Origin: Planctomycetota bacterium
GTDB taxonomy: Bacteria; Planctomycetota; UBA8742; UBA2392
NCBI GenBank assembly: GCA_016712285.1
Contig: JADJRK010000001.1
Span: 2,976,001-3,040,000, forward strand
Length of the DNA stretch: 64,000 bases
Reading direction: 5' to 3'
The notes under the pieces are model-generated. The model saw only the letters and a list, made by a program, of their open reading frames with translations. It was not told the origin of the DNA and did no database searches. The translations under genes were made by a program, and so were the position numbers. Positions 28,918 through 38,104 of this stretch are shown here, in pieces. How positions within the stretch are numbered: the first letter of the stretch is position 1; every line of letters starts with the position of its first letter.

Positions 28918-28935
28918 TGTATCATCTCTAATACA
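28918..28935. promoter_or_regulatory. Candidate operator for the XRE-type regulator
   Basis: TGTATCATCTCTAATACA is an inverted repeat (TGTAT / ATACA, 8-base spacer) 31 bases upstream of the regulator's ATG. A half-site, TGTATCA, recurs at 28873-28879. The site sits in the divergent gap with the VCBS-repeat gene. Confidence 0.45.
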
Positions 28936-28966
28936 GACAGCAAACACCCCCGCCCACAGGTGAGAC

Positions 28967-30511
28967 ATGGCTGAAGTGAAGCGGAGCCACGCCGATGCGC
29001 TGGCGGCGCGCCTCAACGAGCTGGCGGCGCAGCACTCGTTGTCCGAGATCGCGCGCCGTACCGGCAGCTCGCGTAACAACGTCAGCCGTTATGCGCGCGG
29101 GGCAAAGATGCCCCTTGAGTTCGGCAGCGCGCTGGTCGAGGGCCTGGGCATCAACCCGGCATGGCTGCTGACAGGCGAAGGCACGCCGCGCCTGGCCGAG
29201 GCGTCGGTGCAGACAACGCAGATGGCGGGCAACCTGCTTGAGCTGGTCGAGGCGATGAACGCCGTGGCCCACATGCGCATGGGTGCCTTGACCGGCAAGC
29301 ATCACCTGCGCGTACTGCGCGAACTGAACGACGCGCTCGCCCGCTATGAAAAGCTGCGCGATGAGCTCAATCGCCACACCCGCGGCATCTACAGCGACTT
29401 ACTGGACCAGTACCACGAGGCGCTGGACAACGGTCGCCTTGAACAAGCCGAAGACTTGCGCCGCGCGCTGGCCCAGGTTTCGCGTCTGTCTGAAGATCGC
29501 GGCTTGCGCCTGCGCCTGCTGGAAGAACAGGCCCACCACGCCTACTGGCAGCGCGACCACAAGCGCACCATCGGCCTGCTGAACGCGCTTCTTTTTGAGA
29601 CGATCGCCCAGGGCGAGGCGCCGCCAGAGCGCATCTGTGAGCTGGCCCACAATCTTGCCATGGCCTTGTTGCACGAATTTTCGATGGAAGGGGCGCTGCG
29701 GATCTGTGAGTCCGCATTGGCACTGGTGGGCAAAGCTGCCCTTGAGCTGCCCTCGGGTCGCCTGCTTGACGGCTTGTCCGGCGTGTTGCTGGTCGAGTTG
29801 GGTCAGGTCGAGAGCGGCCTGTCCCGTTTGCAGCGTCACATCGCGTGGCGCAGCGAGATCTACCTGGGCATTTCGTCGGGACTGCTCGTGCGCGCGCTGC
29901 TGCTTGCAGGCGTCGTGGACTTTGCGATGGCGCAGGGCATCGGCGAACCGGGGCAGGGCAAGTCATCTCGGCTGGTGCTGTTCGCCAACTGGCTTGAACA
30001 ACCCGAGCCGCTGCGAAGCGTGCTGAAGCACGCTGTGGGTTCGGGCATCGAGCGAACATCGCCCGAAGGGCCGTCCGCCCGCTATGCCGCGGCCCTGCTG
30101 GATGTCCTGACGAGGCGCGACGCGCAGGCGGCGCGCGACTTCATCCGCGAAGTCATGTACGCCGGCCTGAAGCAGCGCGCACCGGGCCGCGCCTTCTTTG
30201 GCGCAGCCGCGTGCGCCACGTCTCTGCTGTGGCATGCGGGCGACCGGCGGGGCGCACTGAAAGAGCTTCGCTTTGCGCACGCCGAACGTGGCGCGATTCC
30301 TGAGGGCCGCAGTACCGACGTGCTGCTGATTGCCGCGCATCACCGCAACGTGTTGCGCCTCGTCGCCGACGACGAGAAGTCTGCGGACCTGCGGCAGATG
30401 CGGCAGGACGCGATTGCATGGGTGCGGTCCGGCGCGCAGTCTGGGTACGGATTTCTCGTGGCAGACGCGACGCTGCGTCCCTTCCTGGCTGCGCAACTGC
30501 CGGCTTCCTAG
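28967..30511 (+). CDS. XRE/CI-type HTH regulator with long TPR-like helical domain
   Basis: The 514-residue protein has a phage-repressor-like HTH in the first 75 residues (HSLSEIARRTGSSRNNVSRY, ARGAKMPLEFGSALVEGLGI, NPAWLLTGEG). The remaining 430 residues are Leu/Ala/Arg-rich helices, probably TPR-type repeats (DQYHEALDNGRLEQAEDLRR; ERICELAHNLAMALLHEF). The large helical part may sense a peptide or a protein, as in Rgg/PlcR-like regulators, but no close match is claimed. It is divergent from a surface-protein gene and overlaps the lipA end by 4 bases. Confidence 0.8.
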   Translation: MAEVKRSHADALAARLNELAAQHSLSEIARRTGSSRNNVSRYARGAKMPLEFGSALVEGLGINPAWLLTGEGTPRLAEASVQTTQMAGNLLELVEAMNAVAHMRMGALTGKHHLRVLRELNDALARYEKLRDELNRHTRGIYSDLLDQYHEALDNGRLEQAEDLRRALAQVSRLSEDRGLRLRLLEEQAHHAYWQRDHKRTIGLLNALLFETIAQGEAPPERICELAHNLAMALLHEFSMEGALRICESALALVGKAALELPSGRLLDGLSGVLLVELGQVESGLSRLQRHIAWRSEIYLGISSGLLVRALLLAGVVDFAMAQGIGEPGQGKSSRLVLFANWLEQPEPLRSVLKHAVGSGIERTSPEGPSARYAAALLDVLTRRDAQAARDFIREVMYAGLKQRAPGRAFFGAAACATSLLWHAGDRRGALKELRFAHAERGAIPEGRSTDVLLIAAHHRNVLRLVADDEKSADLRQMRQDAIAWVRSGAQSGYGFLVADATLRPFLAAQLPAS

Positions 30512-31398
30512 GCCAGTGGGCTGTCGAAACTCAGGGCTTCTTCGGCGTGGTAGCTGCTTCTTACCAGCGGGCCGCTGTCTACTTTGGTGAAGCCCATGGC
30601 CAGCGCCTCGGCTTTCCACGTCGCGAACTCGTCGGGGTGCACATAGCGCGCGACTTGCAGGTGCTTTGGTGACGGCTGCAGGTATTGCCCGATCGTGATG
30701 ATGTCCACATGGCTCGCGCGCAGCGCTTGCAGCAGCTCGCGTACTTCGGCTTCTTCCTCGCCCAGGCCCAGCATGAAGCCGCTTTTGGTCGTGAGACCGG
30801 CGGTCTTTGCCCGGCGCAGCAACTCGAGCGATTGCTTGAACTTGGCCTGCGGGCGCACCGGGATGTACAGCCGCGGCGCGGTCTCGACGTTGTGGTTCAG
30901 CACTTCCGGGCGCTGCGCAAACACCAGGTCCTGCGCGGCGTGGTGGCCCTGAAAGTCCGGGATCAGCACCTCGATACCACAGCCGGGGCTGACTTCGCGA
31001 ATGGCGCGAATGGTTGCGGCCCAGACGGATGCGCCGCCGTCGGCCAGCTCGTCACGGTTGACACTGGTGACGACGGCGAACTTCAGGCCCATCAGGCGCA
31101 CGCTTTCGGCAACGCGGCGCGGCTCATCCAGGTCAAGCTCGGTCGGGCGGCCGGTCTTGACGTTGCAGAAGCCGCAACTGCGGGTGCAGATGTCGCCCAG
31201 AATCATGAAGGTTGCGGTGCCGCGCTGCCAGCACTCGCCGCGGTTGGGGCAAGCGGCGGAGTGGCAGACGGTGTGCAGCTTTTCGCGCTCGACCAACGCG
31301 TCGAGCTCGACGATGCGGCCTGACGTGGGCGTCTTGACCTTCAGCCACGGCGGGCGCGGGCCAAGCTCGGTCCTGCCTCGTTTGAGTTTCGCGGCCAT
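30508..31398 (-). CDS. lipA: Lipoyl synthase
   Basis: The start at 31398 (MAAKLKRGRTELGPRPPWLK) is chosen over an in-frame start at 31500, whose extra residues are encoded by an intergenic repeat. The 296-residue radical SAM enzyme has the auxiliary cluster motif CHSAACPNRGEC (C45, C50, C56), the SAM cluster motif CTRSCGFC (C71, C75, C78) and the C-terminal RSSY serine ligand. It inserts two sulfurs into protein-bound octanoyl groups to make lipoate for 2-oxoacid dehydrogenases and the glycine cleavage system. No lipB gene is in the window. Confidence 0.97.
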   Translation of the reverse strand: MAAKLKRGRTELGPRPPWLKVKTPTSGRIVELDALVEREKLHTVCHSAACPNRGECWQRGTATFMILGDICTRSCGFCNVKTGRPTELDLDEPRRVAESVRLMGLKFAVVTSVNRDELADGGASVWAATIRAIREVSPGCGIEVLIPDFQGHHAAQDLVFAQRPEVLNHNVETAPRLYIPVRPQAKFKQSLELLRRAKTAGLTTKSGFMLGLGEEEAEVRELLQALRASHVDIITIGQYLQPSPKHLQVARYVHPDEFATWKAEALAMGFTKVDSGPLVRSSYHAEEALSFDSPLA

Positions 31399-31444
31399 GG
31401 AAGCATTCAAGCACCGCGCGCCAGCCACGTAAGGGTGTGGCGGT

Positions 31445-31528
31445 GTTCGGAGTTCCGAGTTCCGAGTTCTGAGTTCTGAGTTCCGGGTTTGGGGTAACAC
31501 AGAACTCGGAACTCCGAACTCGGAACTG
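31445..31528. repeat. GAACTCGGAACTC palindromic repeat
   Basis: The left arm (31445-31484) is a 7-8 base periodic string of GAGTTCCGAGTTCTGAGTTC type. The right arm (31501-31528) reads GAACTCGGAACTCCGAACTC. The two form a long imperfect hairpin between the DUF1549-type gene and lipA. Confidence 0.85.
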
Positions 31529-31533
31529 ATGAC

Positions 31534-33318
31534 TCAATGATTCGTCCCGAACTCGGTTGTCATCAGCAGCGCATAGATCAGGTCTTCGACCATCGGCATC
31601 GGGCTCTTCTCGTCTTTGATCATGGCGCGCCAGCGTTGGCGCTCAGCCGCGGTGGGTTTGCGCGACAGGATGGTCAGGTACAGCGCGTCAAAGCGCTCGC
31701 CTGGGTCTTTGTGGCGCTTGAGCACACGGTCAAGCAGCGTGTTCGCGCCACTGCCCGCCAGCGAGTTCGTGAAGTCGCCGTTCATCACCGCCAGCGCCTG
31801 GTCGATGCTGAGCGTGAAGCCGTCAGCAGACGTGTTCTCGTCATCGCTCGACAGGCTGACATAGCGCCCGGCTGCGTAGCGCGTCAGCCACCAGCGCCCG
31901 TCGATCGCCGTGAACTGTTTCTCGAACCGTTCAAGCCGCTCGATGTCGAACTTGTAGTACTTGCCGCCGGCCTTCTCCTGCTCGGCCGCGCGGCGCTGGT
32001 ACTCGGTTTTGGCGGCAGTGAACGAGCCGCTGAGCGCGGTATCGACCAGCTGCTTTGACTTTGCCGGATCCATCAAGCCAATCAACGTCGTCAGGAACTG
32101 CTCCGGCGCTAGCGCGCGCACGGGGTAGGCGGCGAAGTGCCACTTCTCGGCCTTGGCGGGCGGGTTCTCGCTGGAAAGTTGCCACGTTCTGGACTTCAGG
32201 ATCGCCCGGTACACGCGCCGGATGTCCCACTCGCCTGCCAGCAGGTCGCCGGCCAATGCATCCAGCAGCTCAGGATGGCTGGCCTCATTCAGCGGGTTGA
32301 AGTCATCGACCGGGCTGACAATCGCCGTGCCGAACGCCATGAACCAGAGCCGGTTTGCGACATAGCGCCGGGTTTGCACGTTGTCTTTACCAAGCCACCA
32401 GGCGGCGAGGCGGTCGCGCCAGACCGCAGGATTTTCGGTGGGCGCCTTTGTTCCGTCGAGGGTCGTGGGATTGACGTAGGGCCGATAGAAGTCCACCTGC
32501 GCCTGCTGGTCTTTGCGCAGCTTGTCGTACTGCTTGATCGCGTCAAAGATGCGTTTGACGGCTGTAAGGTCTTCGCTGACGGTGGCGGTTGCCGGCTGGC
32601 TGCGGTTGTCGACGACGGCGCGGGTGGGCGTGAGGAATGCGGTCATGCCCTGGAATGCGCTTTGCGGAATGTCGTCGTCGTAGGGGTGATCGTGGCACTC
32701 GGCGCACTGGATCTGCACGCCCATCAGCGACTTGGTGAGCTTGCCCATCATGTCGGTGATGCGTTCGCCTTCGCCATCGCGGAACCAGGGCACGACCGCG
32801 GGGTTGTCGAGCATTTCGCCGCGGGCAGTGATGATTTCGCGAATCACCTGGTCGAACGACACGCCCTCAGTGATGCGGCGCGCGAGCCAGTCGGCGAAGT
32901 AGGTGCCGCCCGAGAGCACCTGCGCCGCGCGCGGCGTAAGCAGCACGGCCCAGTTGTTGGCCATGTGGCGGCCAAAGCGCGGGTCAGCGACGAGCTTGTC
33001 GATCAGGGCACTGCGTTTGCCGGTGTCTTTCGAGTCCAGGAACTCGACGGCTTCGTCATAGCTGGGCGGCATGCCCACGGTGTCGAGGTAGACGCGGCGC
33101 AGGAACTCGGCATCGCCCGACGGCTGCGCGGGAGTGATCGAATCGCGCTTCCAGACAGCCGCAATCTCGCGATCAATCGCGGCAGTAAGATCAGCTTCCT
33201 TGGCGCCGGAAGCAGTCTCGCGCTCGCCTGCGGCTTCGTCGGCCAAGGCAGGCGTCGACAACGACAAGCACGCCAAAGCCGCTATGGCAAGCAAGCACAA
33301 TCCCGCCGGTGCACGCAT
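31534..33318 (-). CDS. DUF1549/DUF1553-type secreted protein with haem-like CxxCH
   Basis: The start at 33318 gives a signal peptide (MRAPAGLCLLAIAALACLSL...ALA). The 594-residue product has the DUF1549 block (FLRRVYLDTVGMPPSYDEAV, DKLVADPRFGRHMANNWAVL), the motif CAECHDHPYD, and the DUF1553 block (RRYVANRLWFMAFGTAIV, FNPLNEASHPELLDALAGDL, RTWQLSS). These proteins are hugely expanded in planctomycetes and often paired with DUF1501 sulfatase-like genes. No partner is adjacent here. The function is unknown; CxxCH suggests a covalently bound haem. Confidence 0.9.
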   Translation of the reverse strand: MRAPAGLCLLAIAALACLSLSTPALADEAAGERETASGAKEADLTAAIDREIAAVWKRDSITPAQPSGDAEFLRRVYLDTVGMPPSYDEAVEFLDSKDTGKRSALIDKLVADPRFGRHMANNWAVLLTPRAAQVLSGGTYFADWLARRITEGVSFDQVIREIITARGEMLDNPAVVPWFRDGEGERITDMMGKLTKSLMGVQIQCAECHDHPYDDDIPQSAFQGMTAFLTPTRAVVDNRSQPATATVSEDLTAVKRIFDAIKQYDKLRKDQQAQVDFYRPYVNPTTLDGTKAPTENPAVWRDRLAAWWLGKDNVQTRRYVANRLWFMAFGTAIVSPVDDFNPLNEASHPELLDALAGDLLAGEWDIRRVYRAILKSRTWQLSSENPPAKAEKWHFAAYPVRALAPEQFLTTLIGLMDPAKSKQLVDTALSGSFTAAKTEYQRRAAEQEKAGGKYYKFDIERLERFEKQFTAIDGRWWLTRYAAGRYVSLSSDDENTSADGFTLSIDQALAVMNGDFTNSLAGSGANTLLDRVLKRHKDPGERFDALYLTILSRKPTAAERQRWRAMIKDEKSPMPMVEDLIYALLMTTEFGTNH

Positions 33319-33433
33319 AGAGGTCTCGAGTCTGGACCAGATGACCGTTGTTCGGATTGTACGCCACGGGGCTTTCAGAACGCCGAAAAAAGCATGATCC
33401 AGCGTTCCTCCCCGACGCACACTCGCGTTGCGG

Positions 33434-36400
33434 TCAGTCCGCTCTTCGCTTGGCTGTTACGGTGCGCAAAAGCGTCTTGCCGGGCTCAACCTCGACCGTG
33501 ATCTCAATGTCTTCGTAGCCTTCGATGCGAATCAGGACCCTCGTGACAGCCGGCGTCAGGTTCAACAGTCGCGCCTCACACTTGCCGGACTGACTGTCGG
33601 CAAGGCTGAACAGCCGGCCGCCCGGAGCCGCGACGTTCACTTCGTTGCCGCTGGCATCGAGGTAGGTAGACGTTGCTTTGCCGGCAACGAGCCCTTGCGT
33701 CGTGATTCCCTCAAACACCAATTTCAGGAGGCCGGCTGCAGAGGGCGTGAACGTAAGGCGCGTGGCTTCCCCGTTCTTGATGATCACGTCGAACTCCTGC
33801 GCAGCCTGCAGCCCGTATGCTGTCACCAGCGCGCGATAGCTGCCGGGAGGCACGCCGTGCACAGTCTGTCGGCGGTTAACGGTGCCGAAGGCGAAACTTG
33901 GATCGGCGGGCAGGGCTTCTTCGTCCATCTCGTCAAACAACTGAATCCGGAAGATGGAGGAAGAGCGTTCGGGGTCGCCGATTGCAGGGTTGCCCTCGAC
34001 ATCGACTTCCAAGGTGCCGAAGTCAGCGGTCAAAGCGAGGTCAAGCTCGCTCGTCTCCGCTGAATCGACGCGGGCGCTGCCCACGGCCCCGATCTCGCCC
34101 TGAAGCGTGTAAGCGATGACCGAAACCAGGTACACGCCTTCTTCGATCCCGACGAAGGCGAGTCTACCTTCGGCGTTGGGCCGGGCCTCGCGAACGGCGA
34201 GACGCGAATGCGGATCGCCCACAGCTTCCAGCGGAAACAGCCGCACGCGCGTCTCCTGCGCCGCGAGGCTCTTGGGGTACGTCAGACGGATCGACAAAGC
34301 GCGGATTTCGAACTCCACTTCGATCGTTTGTTCGGGCGGCGAGTCGACCACGACTTGGCGGGTCAGCTCAATCTGCTGGCGATCCTGGCCCCACGTCGCC
34401 GTGTGCAGCGTGTACTCGCCCATCGGTACACGGGCGAACAAGTAACCGTCGGCGACTCCGCGCCCTGCGTAGCGAAGCCAGCCACCGCGCGCGTCACGCT
34501 TGGCTGCGACCAGCGTCGGCGGACTGAGCTGCACGCCATCGGGCGCTTTCACGTTCACCTTGAGCCAGACCACGCCGGGCTCGACCAGCTCGATGGTCAG
34601 CTCGACACGTTGGCCGTATGTGATCTCCGTTGGCTGGCCCTTGAGCAGAGCGATCAGGTTGCGCCATTCCCAGTTATTGGCCGCCTCGCCCAGCCAGTCA
34701 CGTTCACGTTGGGTCAGCACATAGAAACTGCTCGCGCCTGCAAGCACGACCTCGAGCTTGCCGTCCTTGTCCGTCTCGTGCTCGGAAATCTTCAACTCCC
34801 GGTGCCTGTCAGACAGGCACAAGTAGACCATTTCGCCAGCGGCGGGCTTGCCGTCGCGCGTCAGCGCAAGCGCGATGCTTGGCGCCACGGGCTTGAACTC
34901 GACGGTTGTGGTCTCGCCTTTCTTGACCTCAACCTGTTCCTGCTTCATCACTCCCCACTGGCCGGTGCGGCAAATGACCAGGTATTTGCCTGCTGGCAGT
35001 GACTCGATCAGTCGCGGCTGCCCCCAGCGCGAGTTTGCGCCGAACACTTCGCGCGAGCCAGGTTCAAAGACGTACTTCGCGAGCTTGTCCGAGTCCATCG
35101 CGACCAGCTCTTCATGCAGGGGAGAATTCACGTTGACGGCATACGTCTCGAAGTCGCCGTTCGCACCCTCCGGCAGCATGAGCGTCATGCTCAGTGTGCC
35201 GCCCTGCTCCAGGGTCAGCGTCACTGGTTTGTCGGTCGGGAGTTCAACCTCGGTCTCCTGGGACGCGTGATTCGCCGCCGAGATCGACACCAGCCACTTG
35301 CCCCGGAACAGGCGATGCAGCTTTGTGCGCTCGACGGTCAGCTGCTGGTCGACCGCGTATGACCGGTTGTCGCGCATTGGAAAGGGCGGCGTGCCTTCCA
35401 CCAGTGTGGCGCGCACGCGGTATTGCTCAATACCGCTGCCGTCGCTGAGTGCAATCACGTCGATACTGAGCATCGGCTCAATGCGCACGTCGCCGAGGTC
35501 GGTCTCAATGCCGGCCTCGACTTTGACGGGAGTGTTGGAGTCCCAGTACTCCTTCTGCCGGATGTTCAGCGTCCAGTCGCCCTCGATCAGCCCGACGGCC
35601 TCGCCCACGCCGCCGGTCACGACCACTTCGCGGAACGTACGCCCGCTTTGCATAGTGCAGGGCAAGTCTACTGGCTGGTCGGAGCCTCCGTCCACGATGC
35701 GGAATTTGATCGACCCGCCCGGAACTGCGACCAGCGCGCCCAGGTCGTTGTCGCCGTGGTTGAGCTGCAGCCAACCCGCCGCGCGGGATGTTGCCGCGAA
35801 GGCCAGTGTGCAGCCGGCGGGGGCAAGCGCGTATTGGCCCTGCTGGAGTGCGTCGTCCGTAAATTCAAACTTTCCATCGGCGTCGGTCGTGAAGTCGTAG
35901 CTGGTCACTTCGCGGCGCTGCACCTGCGTCCGGTTGCCGCGCGAGTCGGGTGGTCCTTGAGTATGGACGTACTGGTACCTGAACAGGCGGAGCGTCTGGC
36001 CGCTGACAGGGCTGCGGTCCTTGAGCATCAGCACAGAGCCGCGCACCTTGACCGATTCGTTGAGGCTGACCGAAAAGGCGAACGAGTTGCCGTCCACTTC
36101 CACGGCGGCGCGATACTCCGCTCGCTGATAGCCCGGGTGCGTCACTGTCAGCAGGACTGCGCAGTACCCCACTTCCACGCGCTCACCGTTCCGCGTGCTG
36201 TTGCGCTTGGGCGGGGCTGCGTCGTCCTCAAACGAAAACTCGATCTCAATGCTGAATGCCCCCATCACATCTGTCGCCGTACTCCCGCTTGCGGTTGCAA
36301 CCGGATACTTGCCGCGGGCACTCTCGGTGATCGCCATGGCTGTCGCATCGGCATGGCCCCACAGGGGGTCCGCGCGCGCAGTAACCGTGGTGCCGCCGAA

Positions 36401-36505
36401 GCCTTGCGACCCGCTCAGCCGGACCGAGCCCGTCAGCGTGCCTTTGTGGGCGAACAGGGGAGTCGCAAGCAGCACAAGCGCGCAAAGCATGAGTAACCGG
36501 TTCAT
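33434..36505 (-). CDS. Very long secreted carboxypeptidase-regulatory/Ig-like repeat protein
   Basis: The 1023-residue protein opens with a signal peptide (MNRLLMLCALVLLATPLFAH) and then a run of about eight beta-sandwich repeats of the CarboxypepD-reg/transthyretin type: GSVRLSGSQGFGGTTVTARA, VRGSVLMLKDRSPVSGQTLR, TLRIVDG-like and PSIALALTRDGKPAAGEMVY blocks, with closing strands such as PGSYRALVTAYGLQAAQEFD. It has no enzymatic motif. It is probably an extracellular structural or adhesive protein. Low-complexity runs are few and codon use resembles that of its neighbours. Confidence 0.8.
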   Translation of the reverse strand: MNRLLMLCALVLLATPLFAHKGTLTGSVRLSGSQGFGGTTVTARADPLWGHADATAMAITESARGKYPVATASGSTATDVMGAFSIEIEFSFEDDAAPPKRNSTRNGERVEVGYCAVLLTVTHPGYQRAEYRAAVEVDGNSFAFSVSLNESVKVRGSVLMLKDRSPVSGQTLRLFRYQYVHTQGPPDSRGNRTQVQRREVTSYDFTTDADGKFEFTDDALQQGQYALAPAGCTLAFAATSRAAGWLQLNHGDNDLGALVAVPGGSIKFRIVDGGSDQPVDLPCTMQSGRTFREVVVTGGVGEAVGLIEGDWTLNIRQKEYWDSNTPVKVEAGIETDLGDVRIEPMLSIDVIALSDGSGIEQYRVRATLVEGTPPFPMRDNRSYAVDQQLTVERTKLHRLFRGKWLVSISAANHASQETEVELPTDKPVTLTLEQGGTLSMTLMLPEGANGDFETYAVNVNSPLHEELVAMDSDKLAKYVFEPGSREVFGANSRWGQPRLIESLPAGKYLVICRTGQWGVMKQEQVEVKKGETTTVEFKPVAPSIALALTRDGKPAAGEMVYLCLSDRHRELKISEHETDKDGKLEVVLAGASSFYVLTQRERDWLGEAANNWEWRNLIALLKGQPTEITYGQRVELTIELVEPGVVWLKVNVKAPDGVQLSPPTLVAAKRDARGGWLRYAGRGVADGYLFARVPMGEYTLHTATWGQDRQQIELTRQVVVDSPPEQTIEVEFEIRALSIRLTYPKSLAAQETRVRLFPLEAVGDPHSRLAVREARPNAEGRLAFVGIEEGVYLVSVIAYTLQGEIGAVGSARVDSAETSELDLALTADFGTLEVDVEGNPAIGDPERSSSIFRIQLFDEMDEEALPADPSFAFGTVNRRQTVHGVPPGSYRALVTAYGLQAAQEFDVIIKNGEATRLTFTPSAAGLLKLVFEGITTQGLVAGKATSTYLDASGNEVNVAAPGGRLFSLADSQSGKCEARLLNLTPAVTRVLIRIEGYEDIEITVEVEPGKTLLRTVTAKRRAD

Positions 36506-36660
36506 GTCGGGCTCCGTGGCCGATGTGGACCGTCCATCCTATGCCGCGGGGTTGGCATGCGCGAACACTTATTTCCCAACGCCCCCGCTGGTGATCGGCG
36601 TACTTGCGTTGATAGCGGGGCCCCCAAAAGGGCCCAGGTCGATGGTTGAGGACGGGGGCG

Positions 36661-37224
36661 TTACTCTTTGACTACGTGCTCTTTTACGGGGTCGCCGCCG
36701 TCGACTGTTTCGCCGAATAGATCGATGTAGAGCACTGACGGTGCCAGGCCGCTTTCGTCGGTCTCAATGTAAAGCCGCGTCAGGTACGCCTCTTCGCCGT
36801 CGATCTTCGTTACGGCGCGCCACTTGTCGCTGTCTTTGGGTTTCGTGAGCCGGATCGTCCGGTCCTCCCAGGCGACCAGCTTCATCTCGCGATCGCCGTT
36901 GCCGTCCGGCGACAGAACCTCGAAGCCGTACGCCATCTTTCGCTCAAAGTACCCGAGGTCTTCCCGGCCTCCGCCTTCAGCCTTGAGGACCCAGTAGGCA
37001 ACCACAGGCTCGTCGGCCAACGTGCCATCGGCGCCGACCTGAACTTCGTAGTGAACTTCGTTCGCATTCTTGCTGCGCTGGATGATGAACAGCGTCGGGC
37101 CCGAGTCTTCGGGCTCTGATCCGACAAAAAAGAATGCCAGCACCAAGCCGGCGACGACCACGGGAATGCCTGCAAAGAGCGCCCAGCGCAGTATGCGGGT
37201 CTTGCGCTTGCGCGGCTTGGTCAT
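36661..37224 (-). CDS. Membrane-anchored DUF4833-like protein
   Basis: The 187-residue protein has a basic N-terminus (MTKPRKRKTRILRW), one helix (about 14-33) and an outer domain with TLFIIQRSKNANEVHYEVQV, VAYWVLKAEGGGREDLGYFE, and RKMAYGFEV. These resemble the DUF4833 pattern (RSxNANxVxY ... YW ... LxxxExKxAYG), a family of unknown function. It is separated from the 1023-residue repeat-protein gene by 155 bases that hold no gene. Confidence 0.7.
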   Translation of the reverse strand: MTKPRKRKTRILRWALFAGIPVVVAGLVLAFFFVGSEPEDSGPTLFIIQRSKNANEVHYEVQVGADGTLADEPVVAYWVLKAEGGGREDLGYFERKMAYGFEVLSPDGNGDREMKLVAWEDRTIRLTKPKDSDKWRAVTKIDGEEAYLTRLYIETDESGLAPSVLYIDLFGETVDGGDPVKEHVVKE

Positions 37225-37532
37225 GGTTCGTCCTCGGCGGGATCAGGCAACTCGAACGGTGCCTAAGTTGAACCATGTTGAGCCACCCAGATATTCCAAG
37301 TCCTCTGAGCCCGGATGAGTCAGGTGGGTTGTGATGTCTGCAATTGCTTCGTTCGCGCGACACTGGATGGGTAGCAGCATCAGGTTGCGGGCTAAGGTCT
37401 ACAGTCGACGGTCGACAGTTCACGGTAACTGCGGCTGCTTGCAGTAACCGTAGACTGTGAACCGTTGACCGTAAACCTGCTCCTTGACTCTGGTGGTCAT
37501 GCAATCGCGCGAAGGGGTTGCGCTGCCAAGCG
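37225..37532. other. Intergenic gap of 308 bases, repeat only
   Basis: No gene, RNA or clear promoter is seen here. The only structured element is the palindrome at 37395-37478. The rest is unremarkable sequence between the DUF4833-like gene start and the end of the pseudopilin operon. Confidence 0.5.
37395..37478. repeat. 38-nt-arm palindrome of GGTCnACAGT words
   Basis: The arms at 37395-37432 and 37441-37478 are the same length and complementary at roughly three quarters of positions, separated by an 8-base loop. Each arm is made of words such as TACAGTC, GACGGTC, ACAGTTC and ACGGTAAC. Confidence 0.85.
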
Positions 37533-38072
37533 TCAGGGTTGTTGGTCCATGGCGGGTAGCTGCTTGATGAAGATGCTTCTCTGGAAGGGCTCGGCCTTCT
37601 GTTCGCCGGCTTGCCTCCAGAACACCTGCACCATGACCAGCAGTTCCTGCGGCACGTCGGGGTGGCGTTCGTACTTGATGGTGTAGCTGTAGCCGCGGCG
37701 GTGTGGCACCGGGTTCAGCGGTCGGCTGTTGTTGTCAACGTCGTAGAGGTCGCCGATGCCGTTGCCGTTGCGGTCGCGCTCCGCCAGGTCGGGAATGCCG
37801 TTGCGGTCGTTGTCGTAGTACCAGACGTCGTAATTCGCCGCGATGTCGTCAAACAGGCTCGCGGCAAGGTTCGCGGCGGTGGTGTTGTCCACCGCGCGTT
37901 TGTGGCTGACCAGGCCGACGGCGAACACGGCATAGATGCCGACCACGCCAACCAGCATGATCGTCAGCGCCATCAGCACCTCGATCAGCGTGAAACCACG
38001 CCTTGTACGGCAATTAGCAATTGAACTGCCGGGGCAGTTGGGTGTGTCGAGGATGTGCAGTTCATTACTCAT
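37533..38072 (-). CDS. Minor pseudopilin, GspI/PilV-like
   Basis: The 179-residue protein has a prepilin signal, RRGFTLIEVLMALTIMLVGV, cleaved after Gly25 to leave Phe-Thr-Leu-Ile-Glu. The rest is small and charged, with Tyr-Asp pairs (DVWYYDNDRNGIPDLAERDR, a likely Ca-binding loop) and a basic stretch. The 24-residue leader (MSNELHILDTPNCPGSSIAN...) is unusually long and is encoded by the palindromic repeat at 38008-38104. It is the last gene of the pseudopilin operon. GspI/PilV-type subunits sit at the tip of pili or pseudopili. Confidence 0.85.
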   Translation of the reverse strand: MSNELHILDTPNCPGSSIANCRTRRGFTLIEVLMALTIMLVGVVGIYAVFAVGLVSHKRAVDNTTAANLAASLFDDIAANYDVWYYDNDRNGIPDLAERDRNGNGIGDLYDVDNNSRPLNPVPHRRGYSYTIKYERHPDVPQELLVMVQVFWRQAGEQKAEPFQRSIFIKQLPAMDQQP

Positions 38073-38104
38073 TGTTCATTGCTAATGATTCTTTCCCAAT
38101 TGTC
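38008..38104. repeat. CAATTAGCAATTG / TTCATTGTTCATT palindrome overlapping a prepilin start
   Basis: One side has CAATTAGCAATTG (38011-38023) and the other has CATTGTTCATTGCTAATG and CCCAATTG. The 15-mer GATGTGCAGTTCATT (38052-38066) recurs exactly at 39269-39283. The repeat covers the start codon and leader codons of the pseudopilin ending at 37533. Confidence 0.8.

Noticed and set aside
31399..31500. A longer LipA with extra N-terminal residues
   Set aside because: The extra residues are encoded by the GAACTC repeat, and LipA homologues start near the chosen Met.
31445..31528. A CRISPR-like array
   Set aside because: The periodic words have no spacers and the two halves are inverted, so it is a palindromic repeat and not a CRISPR array.
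32137..33501. A 454-residue frame opposite the DUF1549-type gene
   Set aside because: It overlaps a well-supported gene with DUF blocks and has no independent evidence.
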